A stretch of 64,000 nucleotides of DNA from Sphingobacterium sp. HMA12 (GCF_002933815.1 NZ_BEYR01000001.1:620001-684000); one strand, 5' to 3'; positions 17,153-27,354 are shown, counted from the first letter of the stretch. Program-made: numbers and translations. Notes: generated by a model not told the origin, from the sequence alone.

Positions 17153-18029
17153 TGTAAAAACTGTTTAGACTAACTTTGTTTTCGGGCATTCCCTTTTCCG
17201 ATAAAGGAATAACATATACACCTGCTATAGTTACATTGCTATCATCAATAGAGGATGTCGTGATAAAGAGTTCATTCATCTCCGGCCCGCCAAAAGTACA
17301 GGAAGTAGGATTGAGGCAAGGTAAAGGTATTTCATCGATGACTTTGGCTTTTATTAAATCAAAAACAATGATTTTAGCTCCAGCCCAATTAGCAATATAA
17401 AGTTTATCGTTCGTAGATATACACATACCGTCTAAAGTAGTTCCATCAGTAAGCTTAAAAATCTCTTCGATCATTGTAAATTGATCCTGCTCGTAAACGA
17501 ACTTTCGGATGGAGTTTATTTTGGAATCTATAAAGTAAATGTAAGGCTTACGAAAAACAATCCCATTTGAAATAGTGACTCCTTTTAATAGGGGGCTGAC
17601 TTTTACGCCATCGATCTTATACAGGGTGGCATCCGGAAGCAATGGTGCATCAGGCCCATTGTTGAGATTGTTCATGCTCCCCAATAACCAGTTCCCATTC
17701 CAATCTACCCGTCCGTCATTAAATCTAAAATTCGCTTGAGACTCAGGTTGGCATACGAAATAGATTTGCCCGGTTTCCACAATGTAGGTATGGATTCCGC
17801 TTTCCAGCGCAATAAGAATCTGAGCCGTATCCTCTGTTAGCGCAACGCAGCTGATATAATCATTAAATACGACCGAATGGGTCTGCCTGGTCGCATAATT
17901 CCATCTATACAGCGTTTTTTTTAAAATATCCACAAAGTATAAGGTTTGGATTCGTTCATCCCAGATTGGCCCTTCCCCAAGAGTGAGGGAACGCGGATGG
18001 ACGGTCTGTAATTTCATTGTCTTTTCCAC
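17142..18029 (-). CDS. SMP-30/gluconolactonase family protein, probable sugar lactonase, 295 aa
   Basis: The six-bladed propeller family is shown by LGEGPIWDERIQTLYFVDI at the start, RFNDGRVDWNGNWLLGSM (metal and substrate residues), SNGIVF and the DGMCIS segment. These enzymes open aldonolactones. In this cluster the natural substrate would be D-galactono-1,5-lactone made by the SDR dehydrogenase. No signal peptide is present, so it is cytoplasmic. It lies 24 nt after the GH36 gene and overlaps GH95. Confidence 0.8.
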   Translation of the reverse strand: MEKTMKLQTVHPRSLTLGEGPIWDERIQTLYFVDILKKTLYRWNYATRQTHSVVFNDYISCVALTEDTAQILIALESGIHTYIVETGQIYFVCQPESQANFRFNDGRVDWNGNWLLGSMNNLNNGPDAPLLPDATLYKIDGVKVSPLLKGVTISNGIVFRKPYIYFIDSKINSIRKFVYEQDQFTMIEEIFKLTDGTTLDGMCISTNDKLYIANWAGAKIIVFDLIKAKVIDEIPLPCLNPTSCTFGGPEMNELFITTSSIDDSNVTIAGVYVIPLSEKGMPENKVSLNSFYNEP

Positions 18030-18053
18030 TTTTTGTTCGATTTTAGTTCAGTT

Positions 18054-20255
18054 TTAATTGATGGCTTTTAAAGTCAGGACAACACTTTTTCTGTTATTGT
18101 TTAGCACTGGGTTTAGACCTATTTTCATCAGGAAGTCACCTGATAGGATAAGGTCTGAAGCAATCCAGCTGTTTGCGTCATGGAGATTGATTTCCTGTAT
18201 TTTGTATTGTTTTTGTGGATCCAGCCCATACCAGCGCACAGGTGTAGGCGTCTTGGAGACCTGCCCATATTGCACAAGATAGTTGAACATTATGGCCTCC
18301 GATTTGTCCTTGTTTACATACGCTATGCTGGCATGATTGTCTTTACGGGGATCTGAAAGCCGATATAGATCGCCATGCCAAATGATATGTTTATATTGAT
18401 CATAGGTTTTTACAGCTTGTTGCGCAAATTTAAGCTCCTCACTCGTTAATTCTTCCAGGTTTAGATCAAAACCCATTTTCCCCATCATAGCGACATCTAT
18501 TTTGAATTTTAATTCTTGCTTTCCAAAGGTTGTGACATGATTTACGCTAGCAATAGCCGGGAAAAACAACGAATTTTCATATTGCATAAATATCCGGTCA
18601 AAGGGGTCGGTATTATCACTCGGCCAATATTCAGTAAAATATTGCAGCGAGCCATAGTCAATTCGGCCACCCCCGCCCGAGCATAACATCATTGGGACAG
18701 TAGGATACTTTTGACGAAAGCGATCCAATACTTGATAGAGCCCTTTAGTATAGTCAACATAAAAATTATTTTGATCTTTCTGGTAGAAGGAGTGTGCATT
18801 GTAGATTACGGCATTACAGTCCCATTTTACATAGGCAAGGCCAGGATTTTTTTGAAAAAGCTCATCCAGTATATGGAAGACAAAATCTTGAACTTCAGGA
18901 TTGGAAAGGTCCAAAACGAGCTGATTTCGAAAGTAATATTCCTCTCTCTTTGGTTGTTTTACGACCCAGTTTGGTTTTTTTTCATACAACTCACTTTTGG
19001 GACTTACCATTTCGGGTTCAACCCAAATCCCGAATTTGACATCTTTATCGCTGGCTTCCTTCACAATGGAAATTAAGCCGTTAGGTAGTTTCGACTTATT
19101 TTCGCTCCAATCTCCGAGAGCTGAAGTATCCGCGTTCCGTGGGTATTTGTTACCAAACCAACCATCGTCCAATAAAAAAAGATCAACGCCAAGTTTTTTA
19201 GTGTTATCCAACAAATGAGATATCTTTTGCTCGTCAAAATTAAAGTAGGTACTTTCCCAATTGTTCAACACTGTATATCTTTCTCCATAACCATCAATTA
19301 GCCTTCTTTTTCTGGCCCAATCATGGAGATTTCGGCTTCCGTCTCCAAGTCCATTTGTAGATACTGTAAAGCTGAATTTTGGGGTAAAAAAATCTACACC
19401 CGGTGCCAGGGAATAATGGGCTGCGTAATTATTTATGCCCGCTACAACCCTTAAGTTGTCTTGCGGATCTTTTTCAAAGTCCACGCGAAAGTTGCCACTC
19501 CAGTCGAGCCCGCCTATGAGCACAGTACCTTCATGTTCATTGATAGAACCGTCGAGTCCCAGCGCAAAATACGATGAACGGAACAGATTTGTCCTTGTAC
19601 CAAGCTTGCTGTCAAGAGTCTTAATGCCATGTGTTAGCTTTTCATCTTCACGCTGCATTTCTGCAATCCAGTCACCATGGAAACTTCTTAAATAAAAGTC
19701 TTCTCCTTTGAGACTTAGATTTGCCGATGCGTATTTGATGAGTTTTACATTTTTTTTCTCATTGTGTTTTATGACTGCCCATTGCTCAATGACATTTTCC
19801 TCGTAGTTTGTCAGGTAATGTAATTCCACATGGAAAGCGTATAGTTCATCTTTAAGCTGAATGATTAGTTCCTTTCTATTGTTGTCCAGCGTTCTTAACT
19901 GTTGGTCCACGAATTTCAAATCCAAGGATTGATTTCCGTCTGCATGTTCGACACTTATGGCAGGCTCCAGGAGGTTTCTGGTGCCAGAAGCAGTATAGGC
20001 AGACTGGTACATATTGGTGTAATCATGGCCCTGTTTGTACTGATTGGCCAGTTGCCTGTACTCGATATGGTCTTGCAATTTTTTTCCTAAGTAAACCATG
20101 TTTACATCCTTGTTTTCTTCAATTGTCAATACTAACGACAGGTTTTTTGTTTCCAACACAATGTTTTTCATTGTCTTTAACATAAGTTGTGTTTGTTGTC
20201 CTACAGCAATGCTTGCAAATAGTGCCACAAATAATAACAGCGAGTATTTTTTCAT
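18054..20255 (-). CDS. GH36 alpha-galactosidase, secreted, 733 aa
   Basis: After a signal peptide (ending SIAVGQ) comes the GH36 N-terminal beta domain and then the TIM barrel. Barrel landmarks are LFLLDDGWFG, WVEPEMVSPKSELYEKKPNW, the nucleophile strand YVKWDCN (Asp) and CSGGGGRIDYG. The likely acid/base lies in EYWPSDNTDP. These are diagnostic for retaining alpha-galactosidases, which release terminal alpha-D-galactose from galacto-oligosaccharides or galactomannan side chains. The length is normal. It lies 10 nt from the mutarotase gene upstream in the same operon. Confidence 0.9.
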   Translation of the reverse strand: MKKYSLLLFVALFASIAVGQQTQLMLKTMKNIVLETKNLSLVLTIEENKDVNMVYLGKKLQDHIEYRQLANQYKQGHDYTNMYQSAYTASGTRNLLEPAISVEHADGNQSLDLKFVDQQLRTLDNNRKELIIQLKDELYAFHVELHYLTNYEENVIEQWAVIKHNEKKNVKLIKYASANLSLKGEDFYLRSFHGDWIAEMQREDEKLTHGIKTLDSKLGTRTNLFRSSYFALGLDGSINEHEGTVLIGGLDWSGNFRVDFEKDPQDNLRVVAGINNYAAHYSLAPGVDFFTPKFSFTVSTNGLGDGSRNLHDWARKRRLIDGYGERYTVLNNWESTYFNFDEQKISHLLDNTKKLGVDLFLLDDGWFGNKYPRNADTSALGDWSENKSKLPNGLISIVKEASDKDVKFGIWVEPEMVSPKSELYEKKPNWVVKQPKREEYYFRNQLVLDLSNPEVQDFVFHILDELFQKNPGLAYVKWDCNAVIYNAHSFYQKDQNNFYVDYTKGLYQVLDRFRQKYPTVPMMLCSGGGGRIDYGSLQYFTEYWPSDNTDPFDRIFMQYENSLFFPAIASVNHVTTFGKQELKFKIDVAMMGKMGFDLNLEELTSEELKFAQQAVKTYDQYKHIIWHGDLYRLSDPRKDNHASIAYVNKDKSEAIMFNYLVQYGQVSKTPTPVRWYGLDPQKQYKIQEINLHDANSWIASDLILSGDFLMKIGLNPVLNNNRKSVVLTLKAIN

Positions 20256-20265
20256 TTCATATGGA

Positions 20266-21216
20266 TTAAAAGTTTTCGAAACTGTATTTTATATGATGTT
20301 TGTACTGATCCCCCGGAAGTAATAAGGCCGATGGATATATATTTACGTTTGGTGAATTGGGAAAGTAATGTGGCTCACAACATAAACCTTGGAAGGGTTT
20401 AAATTTCCCCGAAAGATGGTTCCCAAAATATATTTGGATACCCGGGTAATCAGAAGAAATTGTCAGTCTACGACCAGTGTCAACATCGAGTATCGTAGCG
20501 ACACGTTGAACCTGATCGCTTGGTTCAATGCAGTAGTTGATATTGCCTATTTTTTCCTTTAAAGTATATACAGATTTAAATGTTGTCAGATCGAAGATCG
20601 TATTTTTGACCTTTTTTCGATAAGGCGGTACAGGAAGGTGCAGGTCACTTAGGGGGGTATAATATTCTGCGTTCACTTGTAACTGGAGGTCGTCTATGGA
20701 CTCCCTATTGTCTGAAAGGTTAAAGTAACTATGGTTTGTAATATTGACAATTGTGGCAGCATCGGCTTTGGCATGATAAATTATAGTCAATATATTATCT
20801 TCGGAAACTTCGTAGCGAACTTTTACGATTAGGTTCCCGGGATAGCCCTCATCTCCAGCAGGACTTAAGATTTGCATTTCCAGACTATTTTCAGTACGGC
20901 TCGTTAGCTCCCAATATTTTTTATCAAAACCGATAAACCCACCATGGAGATGATTTTTTCCGGCTTCGTTACGAGACAGTTGTATGCCCGAATTGAGTAA
21001 GTTAAACTTACCATTTTCGATTCGGTTTGCATATCGCCCAACAGTACAACCGAGATAATGCTCGTCCTTTTTATAATCTGCTATTGCTTTATATTTTAAT
21101 ACGGTGTCGATGAGTTTTCCATGTTTGTCAGGTACCCGAATTGAAACAATCCTGCAGCCCCAGTCCAGTATCTCCACACGCATATTACGTTTGTTTTTTA
21201 TTAAAAAACTCTTCAT
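20266..21216 (-). CDS. galM: Aldose 1-epimerase (galactose mutarotase), 316 aa
   Basis: GalM-family signatures are in order: GCTVGRYANRI, LHGGFIGFDKKYW, the catalytic-His region TNHSYFNLS, and the catalytic-Glu region CCEPHYFPNSPN near the C-terminus. The enzyme interconverts alpha- and beta-galactose, feeding the dehydrogenase. There is no signal peptide, so it is cytoplasmic. It is the first gene of the minus-strand operon, whose promoter must lie in the 298-nt divergent region shared with the transporter. Confidence 0.85.
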   Translation of the reverse strand: MKSFLIKNKRNMRVEILDWGCRIVSIRVPDKHGKLIDTVLKYKAIADYKKDEHYLGCTVGRYANRIENGKFNLLNSGIQLSRNEAGKNHLHGGFIGFDKKYWELTSRTENSLEMQILSPAGDEGYPGNLIVKVRYEVSEDNILTIIYHAKADAATIVNITNHSYFNLSDNRESIDDLQLQVNAEYYTPLSDLHLPVPPYRKKVKNTIFDLTTFKSVYTLKEKIGNINYCIEPSDQVQRVATILDVDTGRRLTISSDYPGIQIYFGNHLSGKFKPFQGLCCEPHYFPNSPNVNIYPSALLLPGDQYKHHIKYSFENF

Positions 21217-21514
21217 ATGTAACTATTCTTTTTGTCTAGCTCCGATTTGATAATTTGATTTTTTTAAGATCGCTTGTTTACTTAACGCAGCAATTTGATA
21301 TTGGTCACTATCGCACAAATTTAATCAGAAGAGAAGAAGCTAATGATAGAGTTAATTTTCATTTAAATGGATTATATTATTATTTGCCACAATCTGCAGC
21401 CGATCGCTGGAGCAGATTTATGACGACAATAAAAAAATCCATTAATACGCTTATTTAGTGCATCTCACAAAATGCAGTAATGGACTATCTTAGCAGCATT
21501 GAAAAACCAATATT
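21217..21514. promoter_or_regulatory. Divergent control region of the galactose operons
   Basis: It separates the galM-GH36-lactonase-GH95 operon (minus) from the transporter-dehydrogenase operon (plus) and must carry both promoters. I could not pick convincing -7/-33 pairs or a clear palindrome. A 67-codon open frame inside (21255-21458) looks like noise. Confidence 0.5.
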
Positions 21515-22834
21515 ATGATAGAGACGAAGTATAGAAAAGTTTTTATGTTCAGTTTAGTAGCCTCTTTGGGTGGTCTTCTTTTCGGATTTGATATCGCCAT
21601 CTTTTCGGGTACCATTCCATTTATAACCCCCCTTTTTGAGCTTTCGCCGGGTGAATTGGGATGGGTGGCTAGCTGTCTGTATGTCGGTTGCGCTATTGGC
21701 TCTATTGGGTTTGGTAAAATTACCGAGCTTATGGGTAGAAAAAGCTCACTTGTCCTGGTGTCAATTATATTTATCATTTCATCCATACTGATGGGCTTGG
21801 CAAATACAGCCGGAGAATTGATACTGTGGCGTATTGTTGCAGGATTTAGTGTCGGTGGGGCGTCTATATTATCACCCCTTTATATAGCCGAAATAAGTCC
21901 ACAAGCAATCAGAGGCAAGATGGTCACTTTAAATCAATTGGCCATCGTGATCGGTATACTACTCGCTTATAATTCCAACTATTTTTTATCACATCTTGAG
22001 CTTAACTGGCGTCTGATGTTTATGAGCGGCTGTCTACCGGCCGGACTTTTTATCATTGGTGCATTTTTCCTTCCCGAAAGCCCGAAATGGCTAATCTATA
22101 AAGATAAGGTGGAGCGTGGCAGGAAAGAACTCGAAAAGATTGTCGGGGCCAATCAGGTGGATGAGGAGGTTAAGGCCATTCAGTCACTGAAAGTCCCAAA
22201 ACAAAAAAGAGATATCAAAAAATCTGTTTTATTGATCTTTTCAAAAAAAACATATCTCTTTTTACTACTGATAGCTATTGTCGTCGCTGTCTTCCAGCAG
22301 ATCTCCGGAGCAAACGCCGTATTATTTTACGCTCCAATTATTTTTGACAAAGTGGGGATGGATGTGAATAATCAGCTCCTTATTCAGATTCTGATTGGAT
22401 CGGTCAACCTTGTTTTTACACTTTTGGCTATTCGGCTGGTCGATCGGGTAGGACGGAAAAAGCTGATGGTAACAGGGGCTGGTTTAATGGCTATTTTACT
22501 TGTTCTTATTGGTTTGTCTTTTCAAGGAACCTATATTCCACAGTCCTTGGCCAGTGTTTTCGTTTTGTTATTTATAGGAACTTATGCGGCTACCTTGGCA
22601 CCGGTGACCTGGGTGATTATATCGGAAATCTTTCCGATGGAAATACGCGAACAGGGAATGGCCATTGCTTCCGCATTTCTATGGGCTGCTTGTTTTGGAA
22701 TTACCTATGTTTTTCCGGTAATGATAGACATGTTCAGTGCCTTCCAGTCATTCTTGACCTTTGCTGGGCTATGCGCCTTTTATTTTGCTTTCTTGATCGC
22801 AGTAGTTCCTGAAACAAAACATAACAAAGTATAG
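21515..22834 (+). CDS. MFS sugar porter, predicted galactose/glucose:H+ symporter, 439 aa
   Basis: Twelve hydrophobic segments and the sugar-porter signatures are present: GGLLFGFDIAIFSG in TM1, the GRK loop, PESPKWL after TM6, QQISGANAVLFYAP in TM7, DRVGRKK, and PETK at the C-terminus. This is the XylE/GalP/GLUT group of inner-membrane proton symporters. Its place just ahead of galactose-oxidising enzymes suggests D-galactose as substrate, though close relatives also carry glucose or xylose. Confidence 0.85.
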   Translation: MIETKYRKVFMFSLVASLGGLLFGFDIAIFSGTIPFITPLFELSPGELGWVASCLYVGCAIGSIGFGKITELMGRKSSLVLVSIIFIISSILMGLANTAGELILWRIVAGFSVGGASILSPLYIAEISPQAIRGKMVTLNQLAIVIGILLAYNSNYFLSHLELNWRLMFMSGCLPAGLFIIGAFFLPESPKWLIYKDKVERGRKELEKIVGANQVDEEVKAIQSLKVPKQKRDIKKSVLLIFSKKTYLFLLLIAIVVAVFQQISGANAVLFYAPIIFDKVGMDVNNQLLIQILIGSVNLVFTLLAIRLVDRVGRKKLMVTGAGLMAILLVLIGLSFQGTYIPQSLASVFVLLFIGTYAATLAPVTWVIISEIFPMEIREQGMAIASAFLWAACFGITYVFPVMIDMFSAFQSFLTFAGLCAFYFAFLIAVVPETKHNKV

Positions 22835-22872
22835 CGATTCGTGCTCTAAACAATCTAAACTATAATAATATA

Positions 22873-23661
22873 ATGCGAGATATGAATAATAAAGTCGTTG
22901 TCGTGACAGGCGCAGGAAATGGAATCGGAAAGGGGATCGCCGAGCTGATGGCAGAAAGAGGAGCGAAGGTTATTCTGGCGACAAAATATGATGAAGAAGG
23001 GTATCTTCTTGAGAAAGCCCTGAAGGCACAAGGCTATTGGGCCTGTTATGTGCAAACGGATGTTAGTAATGAGGAAAGTGTGAAAAATATGGTCAGCCAA
23101 GTACTGAAACTAACCGGAAAAATTGATGTTTTGGTAAATAATGCCGGCATAACAATTTTCAAGTCTATTTTAGATGCGACAGTCTCTGATTGGAATAAAG
23201 TGATTGATACCGATTTGAAAGGTGTTTTTCTGTGCAGCAAATATGTTGCGGCGGCAATGATTGAAAACAAAGATGGAGGCAGTATCGTCAATATCTCTTC
23301 CAACCATGCTTACCGTACATTACCTGACACGGAGATGTATGCCGCGGCTAAGGGTGGGGTCAATGCCATGACACGCAGTATGGCTATAAGTTTGGGTCAG
23401 TTCGGAATTCGGGTGAACGCAGTATGTCCGGGGTTTACCGATACCAATCACTATCAACATTGGCTTGCAGAAAAAGAAAATCCAGAACAGGTTGAAAAGG
23501 AGATCTTTGGTCTGCACGCATTGGGCAAGATATCGACACCGGGAGATATTGCGGAGCTTGTATTCTTTTTGTCTGCAGACAGCAGTAAAAATATTACCGG
23601 AAGTGATTTCCTGATCGATGGTGGTCTGACGGCAAAATTATATCACTCAGAAAAATTTTAA
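22873..23661 (+). CDS. SDR family oxidoreductase, candidate D-galactose 1-dehydrogenase, 262 aa
   Basis: Classical short-chain dehydrogenase: TGAGNGIG at 12-19 binds NAD(P), NNAG at 89-92, catalytic Ser142/143, Tyr156 and Lys160 (YAAAK). The C-terminal GSDFLIDGG motif is typical. In the context of a galactonolactonase and galactonate dehydratase it probably oxidises galactose to galactonolactone. Other sugar dehydrogenase roles are possible, since sequence alone does not fix SDR substrate. It lies 38 nt after the transporter gene and 2 nt before the dehydratase gene. Confidence 0.7.
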   Translation: MRDMNNKVVVVTGAGNGIGKGIAELMAERGAKVILATKYDEEGYLLEKALKAQGYWACYVQTDVSNEESVKNMVSQVLKLTGKIDVLVNNAGITIFKSILDATVSDWNKVIDTDLKGVFLCSKYVAAAMIENKDGGSIVNISSNHAYRTLPDTEMYAAAKGGVNAMTRSMAISLGQFGIRVNAVCPGFTDTNHYQHWLAEKENPEQVEKEIFGLHALGKISTPGDIAELVFFLSADSSKNITGSDFLIDGGLTAKLYHSEKF

Positions 23662-23663
23662 AC

Positions 23664-24812
23664 ATGAAAATAACAGGATATAGATTATATAAAGTACCGC
23701 CGCGATGGCTTTTTTTAAAGATTGAGACGGACGAGGGAATAGTGGGCTGGGGGGAGCCCATTGTGGAGGGGAAAACAGATACTGTTATGGCGGCTGTCAG
23801 AGAATTGATGGAACAGCTCCTGGAGAAAGATCCACGTTTTATTGAAGATCATTGGAACATGATGTACCGGGGTGGATTTTATAGGGGCGGTCCAGTTTTA
23901 ATGAGTGCAATTTCAGGTATAGACCAGGCACTTTGGGATATTAAGGGGAAATATTTCGATGCTCCTGTCCATGAACTGATCGGGGGAAAATGCCGTGATA
24001 AAATGGATGTCTATTCCTGGGTAGGTGGCGACGAACCGCAGGTTATCATCGAAGAGATCAAAAAAGTTGTGGATCGTGGTTTTCATACAGTCAAGATCAA
24101 TGGGACCGGAAGACTCCGATATTTGGATTCTTTTTTGGAAATAGATAAGCTGCTCGAGCGGATGGCTCTGATCCGGGAATATTTTGGTAATGACATTAAC
24201 ATTGGTATAGATTTCCATGGGCGTGTGCATAAGCCGATGGCTAAAATTCTGATAAAGAAATTGGAGGAATTTAACCCCTTATTTATTGAAGAACCTCTGC
24301 TTTCCGAAAATTTTGAAGGTATTGTTGAACTGGCTAAAAATACAGCTATACCTATTGCATTGGGAGAGCGCCTATTCTCCCGATGGGATTTTAAAAAAGT
24401 ATTTGAATCTGGTGTCGTGGATATTATTCAACCCGATCTATCGCATGCTGGAGGAATTACAGAATGCAGAAAAATCGCCGCCATGGCCGAAGCGTATGAT
24501 GTCGCTCTGGCACCACATTGTCCCTTGGGGCCTATAGCCCTTGCAGCTTGCCTTCAGCTTGATGCGGTCAGTTACAATGCGGCTATTCAGGAGCAAAGTT
24601 TAGGAATTCATTATAACGAGTCTAACGATTTACTTGACTACATTAAAAATCCTGAAATATTCGATTACCAAGATGGTATGGTATCCATTCCCACGGGAAG
24701 TGGCCTTGGAATAGAAGTGGATGAAGAATATGTGCAAAAGATGGAACAGGTGGGCCACAACTGGCATAATCCGATCTGGCGTCACAAGGATAACTCAATT
24801 GCTGAATGGTAA
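23664..24812 (+). CDS. dgoD: D-galactonate dehydratase, 382 aa
   Basis: This enolase-superfamily enzyme converts D-galactonate to 2-keto-3-deoxy-D-galactonate. It is strikingly similar to E. coli DgoD as I remember it, with the same residue numbers: metal ligands D183, E209 and E235, and catalytic H185 and H285 ([26 protein letters not shown]). The ends also match (MKIT, and WRHKDNS-AEW). This is the gene that best fixes the pathway as the galactose DeLey-Doudoroff route. It is tightly linked to the SDR gene and followed by an aldolase after 12 nt. Confidence 0.92.
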   Translation: MKITGYRLYKVPPRWLFLKIETDEGIVGWGEPIVEGKTDTVMAAVRELMEQLLEKDPRFIEDHWNMMYRGGFYRGGPVLMSAISGIDQALWDIKGKYFDAPVHELIGGKCRDKMDVYSWVGGDEPQVIIEEIKKVVDRGFHTVKINGTGRLRYLDSFLEIDKLLERMALIREYFGNDINIGIDFHGRVHKPMAKILIKKLEEFNPLFIEEPLLSENFEGIVELAKNTAIPIALGERLFSRWDFKKVFESGVVDIIQPDLSHAGGITECRKIAAMAEAYDVALAPHCPLGPIALAACLQLDAVSYNAAIQEQSLGIHYNESNDLLDYIKNPEIFDYQDGMVSIPTGSGLGIEVDEEYVQKMEQVGHNWHNPIWRHKDNSIAEW

Positions 24813-24824
24813 AAAAATCTAACT

Positions 24825-25577
24825 ATGCGTTTTTTAGAAAAAATTAAACTAGGGGAACCGGTGCTAGGCCCGTTCTCCAAAACATCTGATCCATCCATGA
24901 TCGAAGCGATGGGGTATGCCGGTTTCGATTTTATTATTATTGATTTGGAACATGGTCCAAATACCATTCTGAATGCTCAAAACCTCATTCGAGCCGCAGA
25001 GATTTCGGGCACTTTTCCTGTGATTCGAGTAGCGGAAAATACCGCTACAGCTATTGGTAAAGCATTGGATGCCGGCGCAAAGGGTGTGCAGGTTCCGCAG
25101 ATAACGACAGCTGAGGAAGCTCGCCTGGCGGTATCCCACGCTAAATTTGCCCCCATGGGCATGCGTGGTGTTTGTCGGTTTGTTCGCGCAGCTGAATTTT
25201 CAAACAAAGATCGATTCGATTATTTTCGAGAAGCCAACCAACAACATCTTATTTTACAATTGGAAGGACAGGAAGCCATAGCCAATTTTGAAGATATCAT
25301 TCTAGTCGAAGGCATTGATGTTATATTTCTAGGCCCATACGATCTGTCTCAGGCGCTCGGTGTCAGTGGTCAGATCAACCATCCACTTGTGTTGGAAAAA
25401 ATACAGTATGTGATAGAAAAATGTAAATCCAGAAATATAAAATCCGGTGTTTTTACCGATAAGATCGAAGACGCAAAAAGATGGATTGCCCTAGGTGTCG
25501 ATTACATATCCTTTTCTGTGGATGTTGGGATTGTCCAGGAAGCGAGCAAGTCTATTATTCAGCAACTTACTCGCTAG
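24825..25577 (+). CDS. HpcH/HpaI family 2-keto-3-deoxy acid aldolase, 250 aa
   Basis: Class II metal-dependent aldolase family: IIIDLEHGPN near the start, RVAENTATAIGKALDAGAKGVQVPQ, and FLGPYDLSQALG. Members split 2-keto-3-deoxy acids such as KDR or 4-hydroxy-2-oxo acids into pyruvate plus an aldehyde. At the end of the dgoD operon it could cleave unphosphorylated 2-keto-3-deoxygalactonate to pyruvate and glyceraldehyde, a bypass of the kinase/aldolase pair encoded on the opposite strand. It could also serve an L-sugar route starting from the GH95 product. Confidence 0.8.
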   Translation: MRFLEKIKLGEPVLGPFSKTSDPSMIEAMGYAGFDFIIIDLEHGPNTILNAQNLIRAAEISGTFPVIRVAENTATAIGKALDAGAKGVQVPQITTAEEARLAVSHAKFAPMGMRGVCRFVRAAEFSNKDRFDYFREANQQHLILQLEGQEAIANFEDIILVEGIDVIFLGPYDLSQALGVSGQINHPLVLEKIQYVIEKCKSRNIKSGVFTDKIEDAKRWIALGVDYISFSVDVGIVQEASKSIIQQLTR

Positions 25578-25643
25578 ATAAACCTTAAAGTTCTGATTAA
25601 TGTAAGTGCTGTTTATTAAATCTAATACTATTTTTTATTCGTA

Positions 25644-25671
25644 AAGAGAGACTCTTGGGCCTCTCTTTTTT
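25644..25671. terminator. Bidirectional terminator between convergent operons
   Basis: AAAGAGAG and CTCTCTTT pair and are followed by T's on the plus strand. The mirrored A's can serve the minus-strand aldolase operon ending at 25670, although the overlap with that gene's end is tight. Confidence 0.6.
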
Positions 25672-26305
25672 ATTGTCTCTGTCGAAGATAAGAAAACGAT
25701 ACCTGCAACTGTTCCGCAATGGAAGGGCCTGCATGGTTTCCACTTGCTTCGAATAAACTTGAACCTATTCCTACCGCCGCCGCGCCGCCTCCAAACCAAT
25801 GATCTAGATTTGATTGCTCGAGCTTTATTCCGCCCGTGACCATAAACTGGAGATTTGGGAATAAAGGTTTGACCGCTTTGAGAAAATTAGGTCCCAAGAC
25901 ATCTCCCGGAAATAACTTTATAAGTGAAACACCGCATTTTTCCGCCGTATTGATCTCTGTCGGAGTCATGCATCCGGGAATCCATAATTTCCCTTTTTCT
26001 TGACATACAGTGGCAATTTCAGGGTCAACAATAGGACTTACGATGAAATCTGCTCCTTCGTTCAGAAAGTGCTGGGCGTCTTCAGCCGATTTTATCGTTC
26101 CTATACCCAGGGTTAGGTCGGCATGTTTTCTGGCATTTAGCTTGTTGAAATTCTCCATTGCCTTGGCACCCCTATTGACAAACTCGAAGACACGGACGCC
26201 GCCCTCATAACACTGTTCGACAATGTCAAAACAGCGTTCAATGTCATTATCGTAAAAAACAGGAATTATAGGGTGGACAGCTATTTTTGTTAATACTTCT
26301 TGCAT
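25670..26305 (-). CDS. KDPG/KDPGal aldolase, 211 aa
   Basis: Class I aldolase of the Eda/DgoA family. The Schiff-base lysine is K130 in SLIKLFPG and the catalytic Glu is E41 in RVFEFVNRG. GIGTI, FIVSP, WIPGCMTPTE and MVTGGI line the barrel. It splits 2-keto-3-deoxy-6-phosphogalactonate (or -gluconate) into pyruvate and glyceraldehyde-3-phosphate. It lies 11 nt after the sugar kinase gene, so kinase and aldolase form the last two steps of the galactonate pathway. Confidence 0.85.
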   Translation of the reverse strand: MQEVLTKIAVHPIIPVFYDNDIERCFDIVEQCYEGGVRVFEFVNRGAKAMENFNKLNARKHADLTLGIGTIKSAEDAQHFLNEGADFIVSPIVDPEIATVCQEKGKLWIPGCMTPTEINTAEKCGVSLIKLFPGDVLGPNFLKAVKPLFPNLQFMVTGGIKLEQSNLDHWFGGGAAAVGIGSSLFEASGNHAGPSIAEQLQVSFSYLRQRQ

Positions 26306-26316
26306 GGCATCAATTT

Positions 26317-27300
26317 TTAAAGTTTAATAAAATCCCCCTCTACAAATAACTTATCAAATCCGATCTTGGTAGCAAAGTCAATTACTTCCTGTCCGGATAA
26401 ATCGGTCGTGATAGCCTTGATCAATCCCGCCATAAAAGCATCCCCACTGCCTATGCGGTCAATAAGCGCGCTCGTTTCAAATCTTTGTGACACGAAATCT
26501 GCTTTTGGAGAATGGTAAGTTGCGTAGAGGAGGTTGTGTTTGGCATCCTTCATAAAACGGAAGGTATTGGCAATCTGCTTGCAGTTGGGATAGCGCTCGA
26601 ATATTTCTTTCGCGACGCTTTTTGCATGGTTCACATACTCATCTTGGGGAGTATTGTGATCAAAATGTGCTTCTATAGTGGTGCCCAACATTTTATTCGC
26701 TGCCCAAATATTACCCATGATCACATCCGCATATTCAACCAGCGCCGGCATGACTTCGATAGGATCTTTTCCATATTGCCATAGCTTACTTCGATAATTG
26801 AGATCCACAGAAACTGTAATACCTTTGGCCTTTGCGAGCTTTAGGACTTCGAGGCATACCGCTGCAAGGTTTGTGTTCAATGCAGGTGTCAATGCCGTAA
26901 AGTGAAACCAGGTAATTCCTGCTAATATCTTATCCCAGTCGATACTGCCAACCTGGAGCTGGCTGAAAGACGAGTACTTCCGGTCGTAAATTACTTCTCC
27001 GTTGCTCAGGCCATTGGGAGAAAGAAGAAAATAAGAACCAAGCCGGTCTCCCTGAAATAATATTTTTGAGGTATCCACCTGCTGATCTTCGAGGACCTGC
27101 CGTATTTCGTGCGTCATGGCATTTTCAGGTACAGCTGTTACATAGCGTACAGGGATTTTCAGCTGTGCCAGGGCGACAGCAACATTTGCCTCGGATCCAC
27201 CTGGATAAATGTCTAGTTTATTTTTTTCGAAAAAACGTTCAGATATGGATTGGAGGCGAACTAGCAACTCCCCAAAACATAGAATTTTGTGATTGGACAT
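26317..27300 (-). CDS. PfkB family sugar kinase, 2-keto-3-deoxygluconate/galactonate kinase, 327 aa
   Basis: PfkB-fold kinase: GSEANVAVALAQL near residue 35, SVDLNYRSKLW in the middle, and the anion-hole/catalytic-base motif IGSGDAFMAGL near 280 (the more usual form is GAGD). KDG kinases share the NGLSNGEVIYDRKYSSF-type substrate segment. It should phosphorylate 2-keto-3-deoxygalactonate for the adjacent aldolase. Confidence 0.82.
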   Translation of the reverse strand: MSNHKILCFGELLVRLQSISERFFEKNKLDIYPGGSEANVAVALAQLKIPVRYVTAVPENAMTHEIRQVLEDQQVDTSKILFQGDRLGSYFLLSPNGLSNGEVIYDRKYSSFSQLQVGSIDWDKILAGITWFHFTALTPALNTNLAAVCLEVLKLAKAKGITVSVDLNYRSKLWQYGKDPIEVMPALVEYADVIMGNIWAANKMLGTTIEAHFDHNTPQDEYVNHAKSVAKEIFERYPNCKQIANTFRFMKDAKHNLLYATYHSPKADFVSQRFETSALIDRIGSGDAFMAGLIKAITTDLSGQEVIDFATKIGFDKLFVEGDFIKL

Positions 27301-27354
27301 AACGCAATAAAAGTATCGGTTACGCTCAATTCTGAAATGTACAATCAGCCTGAC

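Noticed and set aside
21255-21458. A 67-codon open frame between galM and the sugar porter
   Set aside because: No ribosome site, no recognisable motif, and it occupies the region needed for two promoters.
14813-24812. An L-fucose oxidation pathway suggested by the GH95 enzyme
   Set aside because: The dehydratase matches D-galactonate dehydratase residue for residue at the active site, and a KDPGal-type aldolase and kinase are present, which favours D-galactose. The GH95 specificity remains open.
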